Shown here one piece after another: positions 45,123 to 56,900 of a stretch of 64,000 nt of DNA. Source of the DNA: Mycogone perniciosa. Its lineage: Eukaryota; Ascomycota; Sordariomycetes; Hypocreales; Hypocreaceae. The stretch covers positions 310,001 through 374,000 of the forward strand of contig JAOALB010000025.1 of the NCBI GenBank assembly GCA_025331125.1, written 5' to 3'. The notes below the pieces were generated by a model. That model searched no databases, was not told the DNA's origin, and worked only from the letters and a program-made list of their open reading frames with translations. The translations under genes and the position numbers were made by a program. Numbering within the stretch: position 1 is the first letter of the stretch; each line of letters opens with the position of its first letter.

Positions 45123-45930
45123 ACAGCTGAGCCTCCCACCCCAGGTGTCGGCATGTTGTATCTGGCATGCTTGCTAGGTGGAGGCAGTCGGTTGGCGCCC
45201 GGTTGAGGGATTGTCTTCGCTTCTCTGTACCCACTTTGTTATCTAGTACACTTTTTTCCCCACTCGAAAACATGCAATTACACTTTGACGACCCGAGGAC
45301 GACGGAATGATCGAGGGCCTAATGATAGCTTTTTGTTTGACGGGTTCCGAGGGTGACGATGCATTCCATGCATGTCTCTCGGGCCCTTGGCATTTTACGG
45401 TGTTCAGGCTGCGAGCCTGCGTTTAGGGGATGGCGTGGTAGAGAAGATGCAGTATTGACTTTTTGAAGATTTTTTTCGCTGCTTGTTGATTCCCACAGTT
45501 CATGGCAGAGGCGAAGGGGGGTAGGAAAACTTTGTTGTTGCGACATAGAAAATGTCATCAGGTCTTTGGACAGGCCATTGCGCCACACTGTCCATCAAAG
45601 TGATGTTGAATTGTCTTGTGACATGCCAATTGATGCTAAAATACCATCTTTTGGGTCGAAGCCTGAGCAGTGGCTGTAGAAAAGGCTGATAGTATCCTCG
45701 AAGTCTCTGAGGCGATTTTATATCCGTAACTCCATTTGCTTCGACGAACACCAGAGGGTTGTTTGTATTGAAGCAAGAAACAAAAAGACCTATCCTGATG
45801 AGGTCTGAGGGGCAACTGAATCGGCAGTAGCTATGGAATTTCCTTCTCGCATCAGCAAAGACGGGCAAATGATGCATGGAGAGAACGTTGAGCGATTTCT
45901 CCGTAGCCATGGAAGCTCCACGAAAACTCA

Positions 45931-45965
45931 TATATGCATATATATATATATATGTATGTATGTGT
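45931..45965. repeat. AT microsatellite
   Basis: TATATGCATATATATATATATATGTATGTATGT-type alternating run, roughly 35 bp, of simple-repeat nature. Confidence 0.8.
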
Positions 45966-47106
45966 AGACTATTGTACAGGAATCTACCTCTCGAAAAATC
46001 TTGGTGCCAAAACCCCTACGTGCATAGTCTTGCATGTATAATTACTGTGCTGAAGCGAACTGGAAAATCGGAAGAAATCTTCCCAACATGGATTTTTTTA
46101 TTCCTGATTTCGACTACGAGCTCAATGAGATTGGTTTTACGTACTGCTGGTCTTACTTACCGTTCCAGTTAATCACTTGGCTGCTGGAAGACTCACTGAC
46201 GCAACATGAAATGGCCTTTCATCTCCAATTTTATTATGACCAGTGACTTACTCACCCGCCCTCGTTCTCATGATGGAATGAATGGTCATGAAAAGCAAGA
46301 ATTACTTTCACCGACGGGCGTCACGGGTCAGGAAAACACGCAAGCAACAAGTAAGGAAATATGAAGGGAAACCTTCTTCTGAGCTATATTTCCATGTGCT
46401 TCACACTCGAGTTTCTTGAGGAATTGTTCGTGATCTGGTCACCTGGCTGCTCAAACCTGCTCTCCAGACAGGCGTCTGGATTCCACAATACCATTAAGAC
46501 CGATCTAACAGGCTTCTTACAAGAGTTTTGTGTCAAAAGCTCGACATGAAGAATAGAGGTTTTGCGGCATGAACGGTAGAGGACAACCTTCGTTCGCAGC
46601 AGAAGCCTCAGAGGTACAGTTGACAAGGGGACCAGAGCTGAAAATGGATGGAATAAAACAAGAGCGGCACAGTGAGTATTATGGTACTAACAGTGGATTG
46701 TCAAAGCGAAGAAAGAGTTGTTGATCTCTCCAGTCGGCCCCTATCAAAATGGTATGTGCTCAGGAAATAGCTAGCAAACATCTACGGAGTACTGTTGGCC
46801 ACTGGCGGCCCAACTCGACGGGCATATATACCTTTAGTCGTTCCCTCGATGACAATATTGGCAAGGGATTGTGTTGAAGATCACATTATTGCGGATGGAA
46901 TGCCATAGTGCCTACTAATCATAGTCCCAACCGCCACGGGCTGTCTAGAAGAGATTCATTCATGTAGCTAAAGCAGCTATTGCGAATAGACTATGTGCCT
47001 CTGAATCCTCAGACGTCTTGTCTCTTCAGCCCAACGAGGAGAACAACCAAAAAGAATGATGAAAATATATCTAAGAAAGAGCCCGAGGAGGCAAAAAAGA
47101 AAGTGG

Positions 47107-47195
47107 TGATTCCGCCCGGGCTCGAACCGGGGACCTTTTCGGTGGTGTCAACTAAACTGTTAACGAAATGTCATGACCAACTAGACCACGGAACC
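47107..47195 (-). tRNA. tRNA-Val(AAC) with a 15-nt intron
   Basis: Read on the minus strand, the acceptor stem GGTTCCG pairs with CGGAATC, the D arm begins GTCTAGTTGGTCATGAC, the anticodon stem TTTCG pairs with CGAAA, and the T arm is CCCGG-TTCGAGC-CCGGG with discriminator A. The loop of 22 nt resolves to TTAACA, an intron of 15 nt one base past the anticodon, and C. The anticodon is AAC (valine). The A and B box promoters are intact. The overall form matches fungal valine tRNAs. It stands alone in the gene-poor region. Confidence 0.93.
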
Positions 47196-47305
47196 AATCT
47201 GTTTGTTGGAGAGACGGTGCGGTATTTAATACTATGGACCAGTCTCATAGAGGTGTGGAGCGGATTCCCGCAACTGCTAGCCCCGCTTCTTAAACACTAT
47301 GGACA

Positions 47306-47321
47306 TACTCCGTACTTCGTA
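47306..47321. repeat. Heptamer repeat near the tRNA
   Basis: TACTCCGTACTTCGTA lies about 110 bp upstream of the tRNA gene, on its 5' side. Confidence 0.8.
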
Positions 47322-49007
47322 TCTACTAGTCTATACCCATTAGAAACATAAATTCATCGGCATTCTCAGAGTGCTCTCCTTTTCCTTGATGCTTGGGATA
47401 GATTCCAGTTTACGGAATCCTAGGACCTAGATAATAGTGATGATGGTGAAAGCGATCATGGGCCCACTTCTCCGGGCGGCCCCACTCCGGCTCTCTTGAT
47501 GACAAATGCCCGTGTGTGCAGCCCAGCCTCCTTGTTGTAAACGGCATTGAGATAGCATCATTCTCCTTTTCGAGTAAAATTCTCGGCGTGGCTTACTTGG
47601 CTCGGCCAACTAGGAACGAACAACGTTCGATCCGGCTGTGAACAGACCCCTAGCATATCAATGAGCACACCGAGAAACGGCGATTCTCCATGTTCTTTTG
47701 CTAGGTATGGAGTGTTTACTGCCCAACGCCATGTTGCTGCTGTCATCAATGAATCATCAATATACTCCGTAGGCGCCTCGAAAATGCAGCGGCCATAGAG
47801 CTGTCAATGTGTCCACCCCCTTTCGGCTATAACTTCCCTTTTCTCCATTAGAAGCCAAGAAGGATGGGGAACATCACCAGAGGCTTCGATCGATTCGATC
47901 CGAGTGACAGGTTTTGACAGGCCTGTGCGGCGATGCCAACCAACAACGCGGGGGCTGACGAATCCACAATGATCGCCGAATGGATACTGTCTCAGAGTTT
48001 CTGAAAAGAAGACTTGTGGAAGCGAGCTCACGTGGATCAACTAGATGGAGATTTATGCTTGCGACTCCATACAATACGAGAGACATGAGAGCTTAGAGCC
48101 TATGCGCAGGATGCATGAGGACGAAACGATATCCTAAACGAGTAGCTGTATCTGGGAGGTGCATGGCATGGACTCAAGTTGCCAAGTCATACTAAACCCA
48201 TCCACCTGAACAATGGGCACCAATTTTCCGGGAATGAGAATCCACGGACTTGTACTACACACAGGCGCATATAGTTTGTTGGAGAAGATACTAATGACGA
48301 TGAGCTACTTCGTAGAAAGGTCCATGCTGTGCGGCTGGCTTCATCAATGCGCGCCCCACGGGAAGCGCGATGGTATGTATACTATTAGTTTGGGGCTCCG
48401 TTGGTTGGTTGGTTGGTCGTCGCACCACTTCGGAATGAAAGATCTCGCACAGGTTTCCAGAATAAGCTCGTCCTTGAGACGGAAGAAAAGAAAATGCCAA
48501 GCGGAGGATTTGCTAGTCGCTTATCGTGGGCGTGGCGTTTTGCTTCAAGAGATCTTCAGACAACGACGCTGTACCACGTGGAGGTGTGGCCGCATTGATG
48601 AGTCAAGGAGCCCCCTTCAAGTGTGCAGCTTCGAGGGTAGGGTAAAGAGGGTAAGGTAAAGAATTGGAAATGAGCTGAACCTTTTCTGCCCAATCAATGA
48701 GCTTTATTCTTAGTCTTTTGGTGGTGTTGCAATGATGTCTGTGAGTACTTCGTACATCAAAGTTGGTGTACCTAGCTGGGCATGAAGAATGGGGTTACAT
48801 CAAGTTGCCTTCTTGGGATAGGCCAGCCTTGCGAGAATGTATGAGGTTGACAGCAATAGCCAACGACGTGACAGAAAGCAACATAACATACGACGACCTC
48901 AAACGTGGCTCATCATTCGATGTCAACATTGATGCAAGCCGCTTTGTTCACTTATCAACACCGGGCGTGATGAATCCTTCAGTGGCGTTCTTCAATGCGC
49001 ATATGAC

Positions 49008-49023
49008 TACGGAGTACTTCGTA
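49008..49023. repeat. Heptamer repeat TACGGAGTACTTCGTA
   Basis: A GGA unit and a TTC unit share a central GTAC, giving an imperfect palindrome. Confidence 0.8.
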
Positions 49024-49492
49024 TGCTGTCTATTTTTATAACATCCAATGACAATATCATCATGTCCCTGGGCCTCTATTCATATCACTTCTTCAAGTTG
49101 ACCTGTCTGCTGCATTTGGGGGCTGTTGTTGGACAGTAATATGTAACCCAGTGCACCATGGCCAATGAACGATTAGTATAGCATGAAGGAAGTACTTTGT
49201 GGATCTTGTTCAACTATCGCCATTGGAGCTTTAATTTAGTCTTGTAACCACGACAAGCGTCAGTCAATTTTCGTATCGAGTCGACTTGAAGGACTTTGGA
49301 GAGACAACACGATACATTTGGGCCATTATCACGAAGCCTATGCTAAAAGTCGCCTTCAATGTCGGCCACCGGTGGTTTCATGTATATAAGACCATAAACA
49401 ATAAGGCTTAAGGCTGATGGCCCGAGCTGTCGGGGGCAGCTTTTAGTGTCGAGATCCTTGAAGCTTTTGGGATGTCGACATATCAATAACAT

Positions 49493-49509
49493 GTACGGAG
49501 TACGAAGTA
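49493..49509. repeat. Heptamer repeat GTACGGA-GTACGAA-GTA
   Basis: Both centre variants (GGA and GAA) occur in direct tandem. Confidence 0.8.
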
Positions 49510-51948
49510 TCCTAAAGGATCTTGGGGAAGATGCGGTAAGCCGCCATTCATGCTATCCCATCGGCAGGATGTCCCCTCGGCAGGATGCAAGCGGGCGTAC
49601 CAGCAGAGACGTGTGGTAATTAGTGATTAGCAGCTCTAATGTTCCTTGATGCAATAGCAAAGACCCAAGAGATTAGGTAGGAAGATGAGGACCAACCACC
49701 CCGGGAAACATCCAGTATGAAAAACGATAAGGCTGAGAAATTTTAAATGATGCCAAACATTCAATCCCGCAGCTTCCGTGGCTTGAGTGATGAAATTGTC
49801 AGCAAATGGTCTTGCTATACTCTGTACGGAGTAGTAATATAGTAAGACCGTTTTACGAGCATACGAGTAGTATAAGATAGGGCCAGTATTCGGATATGTC
49901 ACTGGCGTTTTATGATACTAGTACTACTTATCTTGCGCCCTGTGGATCGCTTGGCATCGTATGAGTGTGAAAAAATACCTAAATCGCTGTAACACGCAGA
50001 CCGCTGCATTTGACTTGTTAACTTCAATATGTTGTGGTGGGTAACACAATCTGCTTAGCTAGAGAGTACTGATATTACAGAGGCTCCTATCTCGTGCGTG
50101 ACGTTCACAATGATATCCTTCCCGTCTTTTGTGTGACCTACTGTCGCCTTCATACTCCGTACTCTGTACTACTAGCTATAAGCACCCGTCTGAGGATGCC
50201 TAGTGGTTGGAATGTCCCCACAGCTTGGTTTATGCCGTACGAAGTTCAGGGTACTCCGTCGAGGTGTAAGGATCCATCCCGATATGGAGCTATTGTGAAG
50301 TGGCATGTTCTGCGCGGGCGCCATGCATTATCCGCCGCTAATCTAGCAATTAATTTTATTTATGAATGCTAGTGACAAGGACTTGTGAGGCACATGATGG
50401 GATTGATAGCATTGCTGGTTACGAGTATTGGATGCCGATGGTTTCCAATCCGCAAAGATGGAGGGGGCAATATCGACCTCGGCTATCAACTGCAAGACAT
50501 GCACCGTTTTTTTTCTCCTTTGCTTTTTGTTGGCCCTTTCCGCAAGCACTTTCAGCTTTGCAGGGCCCCTGTAAAACGGGACATTGTTGACGTGGTCGAT
50601 CTCAGGGGAAAAGGCGAATCATTCAGGCCTGACTTGCAGGGATCTGCTGTTACTTGCAGACTTGGCACGCGGGATAATACGAGTAAGAAAAAAAGAGAGA
50701 GATTCCACATGAGTGTGTATCAACGCCAGATTTGTTAGCAGATCCAGCCATGCAATGCAGTCGAGAAGCAGCCTCATGGAGTTTAGGAATGAGCGGTGTG
50801 TAAATACTCCGTATCTCATACCACCATCTGCAAGAATGGCTTCGTAATATTCTGTGGGTGCCGTTCATGCACCAAGACCTTTGCTCTCTAGTAGTATTAG
50901 TAGTCAGCCCTTCACACCCTCTTTTTTCGTCTATGGCAGCCACACCAACCACTCCGAAGAGCTGGCAAAAACGAAACAGCGCCAGCGCGCATGATCATAC
51001 GCTGCAGGGGGTTGAACGCCCGGCGCTAGAACAGGTCCCTCTGCTAAGATTTTCTGGTGGTTTGAAGCGATGCTGTGTTGAAACCTGGAAGCGGTCCATC
51101 TCCGTCCGACACAGTGAAAAAGACGGCCTCTCCCGCGATGAACGAGCCCTTCAGCCGGCCCCACGCGGAAGGGCTTCTTGTGTGGAGTTCTGGTGATGTG
51201 CTTTGCGATTTTTTCTTCTTCTTTTACTCCGTACATGGGGTTGTTTTGAAGAATGCACACGTGCTGCGCCAGGCGAGCAATTCTGGGTGGAGGATGGAGC
51301 AATGAAGGTATTATCCCCGGATAAGCATCTTTGTTTCCGCATTTTCCGGACCTTACAGACTTGTCGGCCAAATGTTTGATTGCTAGTAGTACTTCGTACT
51401 CGTCTTTGCAAGACAAGCAATACCACCGGCGAACAAAGTTGGGCATCAACGCCTGAAAAATACGCCGGAGCATTTGCTCATCACAGATTTGACGGTGAAA
51501 CGGTGCTGCATGAAATGAAATGATGATGTTAATGACTCCAATCACAAGAAAATGCGAGGCACCGATCGACACTGCGATGCCCCCGTGGCGTTGTAAGTCG
51601 GTACCATAGTATGTACTGTGTACGAAGTAGAGCCGAAGGGTTATCTGAGCGTCCAATGTGGCTTGAGAGTAGAATGCCTACCTGTCCAGTGGGCGTTCAG
51701 TTCGGCGAACAGCTCTCATACAAGAGACCGGAGCAGTTAGCTTGAGCGGTGGTTGTGGTGGTGGCTTTTGTCGGGCTCTTGGATGTTACTACTCCGTATT
51801 GATATGCCATTCAAACGGCTGGCTGGTGTGGATGGGTTCCCAGAAGGCTGATCTCAAGGGAGGATACACTAGAGCAAGGCACCAAGCAGAAGATTGGACA
51901 AACAGTGCCAAGAGCTTACATCACAAAGAAGTGGAAGAAGATCACAAA

Positions 51949-51969
51949 GTACTCCGTACGAAGGAGTAC
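51949..51969. repeat. Inverted heptamer pair
   Basis: GTACTCC and GGAGTAC flank GTACGAA, giving a 7-bp inverted repeat around one further unit. The arrangement recalls the inverted repeat at 37504. Confidence 0.8.
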
Positions 51970-52600
51970 GTATCTGAAGTCATGTTCTGAATATCAGCCT
52001 CCGGTCACCTCGATGTGCCAATCCATCCAGTCATTGTCATCTGGGGACACCATCAACTAGCCTTTCGTACCATTGACTGCACTATCACCGGTCCGCCGTC
52101 AATTGTCTCATTCGTTGGTGATGACACGCGGGCCCTTACAGACTCAACGCAAGTCATACCTAGAATAGCAGGTACGGAGTATGTCCTGGTGGGCCGTTGT
52201 GAAGCAAAAGAAAACGACAGACTCTGGGAAAAGCATATGCAGTCTCTTCCTGTGAAACAACAAGCCTCATGGCCCCCAAATCGGCTATATGTGTGTGATA
52301 TCAAGCCGCGAACTCGCGAATGACTGCTAGGAGCGAGTCAGAATTACCAGACCCAAATGTTAGCAATAATACAAAGTATCAAGGCAGTCTTCATGTACAC
52401 GTTGAAGAGCTTCAACACTACTACCTATCTATGACTGAACGCTCCGAAAATCCGTCTTGTTGTCTACAATGGCCCTGTTTTAAACGTCAGTCACCTCACG
52501 GTGCGAAGCGACTCAATCACCATTGCGAAAGCTATCAGCCTTCCGAACATTTCCGTTCAGCATCCACCGGCTCTACATACTGCGGTAATAGTAGTTGTAG

Positions 52601-52616
52601 TACGGAGTACTCCGTA
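52601..52616. repeat. 16-bp perfect palindrome TACGGAGTACTCCGTA
   Basis: The longest perfect palindrome of the heptamer family noticed in the window. It is followed by further GTA-rich degenerate copies up to about 52637. Confidence 0.85.
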
Positions 52617-54770
52617 GTATGTAGTACTACGAAGTAGACCAGCCTCTCTTTTCCTCCTCCAAGGTGGTTCAGCCAACAGCGGGCCGGCGAAGCAGGTCTT
52701 TGCTTACCTTTTGTCTGTTTGTTTGGTTTTCTTCTGCCGAATACCCCATTTGTACAAGTGCATGGTGAGCTTTCCTTTTTCTGCCGGTTTGGCTGGCATG
52801 GCTGGTCTTTCAGCGCACACCGCCTGTGGCATACTCGTAAACCAATGGAACCTAGACGCAACCCCCGCATGTCTTAGATGTCTTTGGTCCGCTACGGTTC
52901 ATCGCGCGGCCACAGAGGCCCCCAAACTTGCAGCCACAAGATGCGCTGATGCACCTGTACTACGGAGTACGCGCTCGGCTGTAATGCAAGGAGAAGAAGA
53001 AGCTCCCTTTTCACAAAAAGAAAAGACGTGCGCGAGTTGACGATCCCGGGGAGCTCTACGAAGGAAAGCTGGATGCTCAAGCTTCCTCTCAGTATCCCCC
53101 AACAAAGCCAAGACTCTTCGAAACGGGTGCGATATGCGCTCAGACCTGGATAAAAAAAAGGCGTGCCAACTTGTCCATGGTTCATAGACCATGGGGCACT
53201 AAGAATAGACAGAAAAAAAACGACAATCCAGGCACACCGATGTCCTGCTCCTTTTGGAGAGAGATATACCACTCATGCGTACGAAGAAGTACGGTGTGAT
53301 TCTGTGCCTGGTTCCTGAACCAGCTACATGCAGATGGGAAACGGCAGGGCAGCAGGGCAGGGCAGAACAGGAACAAACAAAGTCTCAGACCTGTGTGACG
53401 GACGGCGTGCTGGAATGTGAATGTTCACGCAGCACCGCACCAACAGGCAAGACGCTCCTCCGGACACGACATCTGACCTGCAGCAATGGCTCCTCTCCTC
53501 GTCCATCACGGCCAACCACCTCACCACAGCCACCAGCCTGCCGCTTGCGGTTTCTCCTGCAGACCGACGGCCTTCCGACCTTCGAGTCAGGACCGTGCCG
53601 TAGCTTCACTGACATGTCCCCTGCACCAAGACGCCACGTTCCCTGAGGGCGACAGGGGTCAGGACCGTCAAAAGGCCACTAAGAGCTGGTCATCCACCCT
53701 ACCAAACACCAAACACAGACCCCTGATCATCGCCCGATGATGGATGGCACCAACCGCCCAGCCGCTCTTCCACTGCCAAACAGACGCCGTTGCAGCCTTT
53801 TGCGCTCTCATCGACACACTCTTATGCCTACGTGGTTGTGGCGTTGCGAGTCTATGCCGAGTTCTGTCAGCTAGTGACGGAGTAGCGATGAGTCCACAGA
53901 AGAGGATCCTCCACACCAACGCCTGTGTGCACATACGAAGTACATACATACGAAGTCCATACACCATCATCACCATGCGTCTGCAGCCTTTTTTTGCGTC
54001 TGGCCAGGGTCTGTGTGGGAGGTGGATCGGAGTGGACTCTCCTCCACACCCCCTCTGTCTCTGTCTTTGCGCAATGCATGTCGTGCACTCTAGTTGAGAC
54101 CATCATACGAGTGAGAAGTACGAAGTACCTTGCATGCATGCCGCTTTGGCTGCCGCTCACCAACATGCCCAGTATAATACTAGCATCATGGCCGCCCTCC
54201 TCCGCACATGCCCGACTCTGACCCCTCTGCCTTCGTAAGGCGTCAGTGCCTGACCATAGCTATTCTGTTTGCGCCTGGTCAAGAAGCCGCTTGTTCTTCT
54301 TCAACTGCTTTGGAGTTTCGGTGTGTGAACCACTCACTGCATCACCAGACTCGCTTGCACAGCTTGTTGGTCTCTCATGACTGTCTCCATTACCACCCTA
54401 CAGTGACTTCGTACCTTCTGGTAGTATGTGGCTACAAGGGTGTCAGCGATCGTGAAGCTAATGCTATATCAAACCCCAGCTGCCGCTCGTTTCTTGTACA
54501 CGGCAACAATCTCTGAAGGAGATTAGGGGGGTCAATATTCAACTTCTCGCCACCTTTCCCCATATACCCGGCATCGATCGCTATTCTTCACTTCTTCGAC
54601 AACCATTCCTTTCTACCACACCCTTTTCCGACTACAGCCCTTCGGCGGCTTTGAAGGGAACATCGCCTGGCGGAGTTCCCAGTCGTCTAGACTTCATCGG
54701 CCGTTGACTTACTCGTATACGACGAGGAACAACCGATGCCCCGGATGGCATCGTGATATCGGCTACCCTC

Positions 54771-55658
54771 ATGTCTCCTTCTACGAACCAGGCCTCTAGT
54801 GTAGATACGGAAGGACAATCATTCCAGCATACGCGAGCAGATGGTGGGAAGGCGGACAGCATGGCAGGCCAACCGTCGAACGAGACTATCACCATTGTCC
54901 TGGCGACCACGATTCCATCCGTCTTCCTGATCATTATGGCTGCCGTCATTTTACACAGAGTCCGCCGACGAAAAGCTCGATTTCTCAAAAGAGGCATCAC
55001 GCCGATTGACGACGAGGAAATCGAGTCATGGAGGGTTGGTAGGGATAATGATATCGATGAGAAATCCATCTGCTCGCCGATATCACCCATTGCCGAGCCC
55101 AAGCGTGCCCACCACCCAAGCAACTCCGTCTGCTCTGTACAGAAGCCACCCAGCGTCATTGTCTACCAAAACAACGATGCGGGTTATCGACAGTCAGGTG
55201 ACCAGAGTCCCTGGGCCTACGGGAAATGCAGCATCGACCTCCCCAAGACACCGATTCTTGCCCGAGCACCCAATTCTCGACCAGGTCTTACCGATCAATC
55301 GATCCAAGGCGCCGATGCTTTTGTCCATGCTGTTACTGTTAAGCGGCAACCATCACGCCTAACCAAAATCCCACCCGGAACTTCCAGACATTCTCGATCT
55401 CGAAGCACTAGAAGCAACAGCTTTGGTGCTAACACTACTCGCGAGCCATGGTACACTCAGAGCCCGGATTGCACCTCCCCCCGTTATTCTGGTGACACAT
55501 ACTCCAAGTCTTCACCATCATCCCGGTCTGGGCACAGGGCGACACTTTCATCACCCACAACCATTCCGCGGCATTCATACGATGAAGAGGTTGTTCTGGC
55601 GGGCCTTTCGCCCCGTCCTTTAATTCATAGGTCAGAAATTGGCCGCGCTATTGGATGA
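54771..55658 (+). CDS. Single-pass membrane protein of unknown function
   Basis: A 295-residue protein with an extracellular-type N-terminus of about 37 residues containing an NET glycosylation site. One membrane helix follows (TITIVLATTIPSVFLIIMAAVIL), then a basic stop-transfer HRVRRRKARFLKR. The long cytosolic tail is Ser/Pro/Arg-rich and disordered (SRHSRSRSTRSNSFG). No enzyme domain is seen. This layout (short outer part, one helix, charged tail) occurs in fungal surface sensors and scaffolds, but no family is recognised. The frame is open upstream to about 54708, so an upstream exon cannot be excluded. The ATG at 54771 is the first in frame. Confidence 0.7.
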   Translation: MSPSTNQASSVDTEGQSFQHTRADGGKADSMAGQPSNETITIVLATTIPSVFLIIMAAVILHRVRRRKARFLKRGITPIDDEEIESWRVGRDNDIDEKSICSPISPIAEPKRAHHPSNSVCSVQKPPSVIVYQNNDAGYRQSGDQSPWAYGKCSIDLPKTPILARAPNSRPGLTDQSIQGADAFVHAVTVKRQPSRLTKIPPGTSRHSRSRSTRSNSFGANTTREPWYTQSPDCTSPRYSGDTYSKSSPSSRSGHRATLSSPTTIPRHSYDEEVVLAGLSPRPLIHRSEIGRAIG

Positions 55659-56900
55659 ACATGCCTGTCTGGAAGAATTAACAGAGCCCCTTCATTCATT
55701 TCCGACCTTGTCCCCGTAAGCGTGCTGGGCCGGATAAGCGGGGCGTGATATCCAATATACGTTCCCAACCCATACGACCACCTCACGATGATGGAATTCT
55801 CTACTCCATACTGCTTGGCTCCCCTAAGGTGGAGGAAGGTACTGTATCCTGAGATCATCATGGATTGATACTATGGGCCACCGCGGCACGTTCACCTTTC
55901 ATTTTATTTTTTCTTTCCTTTTCTCATTTTCTTTTTACATCCTTAGCATACGCAGGCGTCACTCCTGCGGAGGATTCGTATGCCAGGGCCTTATGCACTG
56001 ATACTCATAGGCTGAGCCTTGGTCCTATTTGAATATTGATCTATTTGGCATATGACGGATATACCCCACATGGTTTTTTCTCTTCCTCTTTATCAATTTT
56101 TTTTGTATTCTTGCATATACTATACTATATGAGTATGTTTATTTGGGAGTTCTTTTCATATTATGATGCCAGTGAGGCAAGGTCCTGGTGAAGCATGAGT
56201 GGTGATATGACGACATGAAGACACGAACGGGCAATCCGGCTCTTGGGAAGGAAATACCTATCAGGGAATGAAGTCGAGAGGGCTTTGAAGAGAAATATAC
56301 GGAGTAGACAATTGCCACTCCACAATGTACCCTTATTGAAAGAACCATGACGGTGCTGGCTATTGACAATGGTGGTAGTACTCGTATATAATTAGGCGTC
56401 AAGTCTACGAACACCCGGCATTGCTCATTCAAATCTCGTCCCAGGGAGAATAGAGTGCTATTAGTAGGTACTTTGGTACTGCTAAGACCGTCTCTTGGTA
56501 GGTACTAGGTAGTACTTGGATATTAGCAGATATCTTTTAATATCTAAAAAGATCCATAGCTAATATCTTTGATATACATGAAACGACCAGTTCCGTAGAT
56601 TGAGCTTACAAGGACATTGTTTTTTTTAGACCGTTTATCCTCTTTTAATTGCTTTTTGATTAAAATCTTCGAAATGCTAGGCTTTGATCATCCAAAAGTG
56701 GCGCATTGCGTCGTAAAAAGCAAGGGTTTATTCCCCTCTCCCAACACCTAAACGCAAACCTCTCTAATACCAGGACCATTCGAGCCCAACCCCAATATCA
56801 AGACGAGACGGCCATCCAAGTGGGAACCGCTCGCACGGAACCCCCCCCTCTTATTATTAGTATCACTCACTACTACTACAGAGTACGGAGCACCGAAGAA
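55659..56900. other. Intergenic 1.24 kb, AT-rich
   Basis: AT-rich with T runs near 55900-55935 and 56090-56105, fitting a 3' side and a promoter. TACGGAGTA-type motifs occur near 56299 and just before the next ATG (56883). No gene is seen. Confidence 0.45.

Larger units (their letters stand above)
45123..54770. other. 9.6-kb gene-poor region with one tRNA
   Basis: No convincing protein gene lies between the GPI-protein gene and the membrane-protein gene. A tRNA-Val gene lies at 47107-47195. An ORF of 143 codons (45500-45931, minus) and one of 92 codons without an ATG (48763-49041, plus) have some protein-like look but no domain. The region has many heptamer motifs, GTA runs and an AT microsatellite. 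Base composition looks ordinary, without strong AT bias. Confidence 0.55.

Noticed and set aside
45500..45931. A 143-codon minus-strand ORF with an ATG and some protein-like segments
   Set aside because: No domain, no splice partner and no codon bias that separates it from the surroundings. Kept only as a note for a database search.
48763..49041. A 92-codon plus-strand frame (LAGHEEWGYIKLPSWDRPAL)
   Set aside because: It opens with TTG, not ATG, contains a heptamer repeat at its end and no family is recognised.
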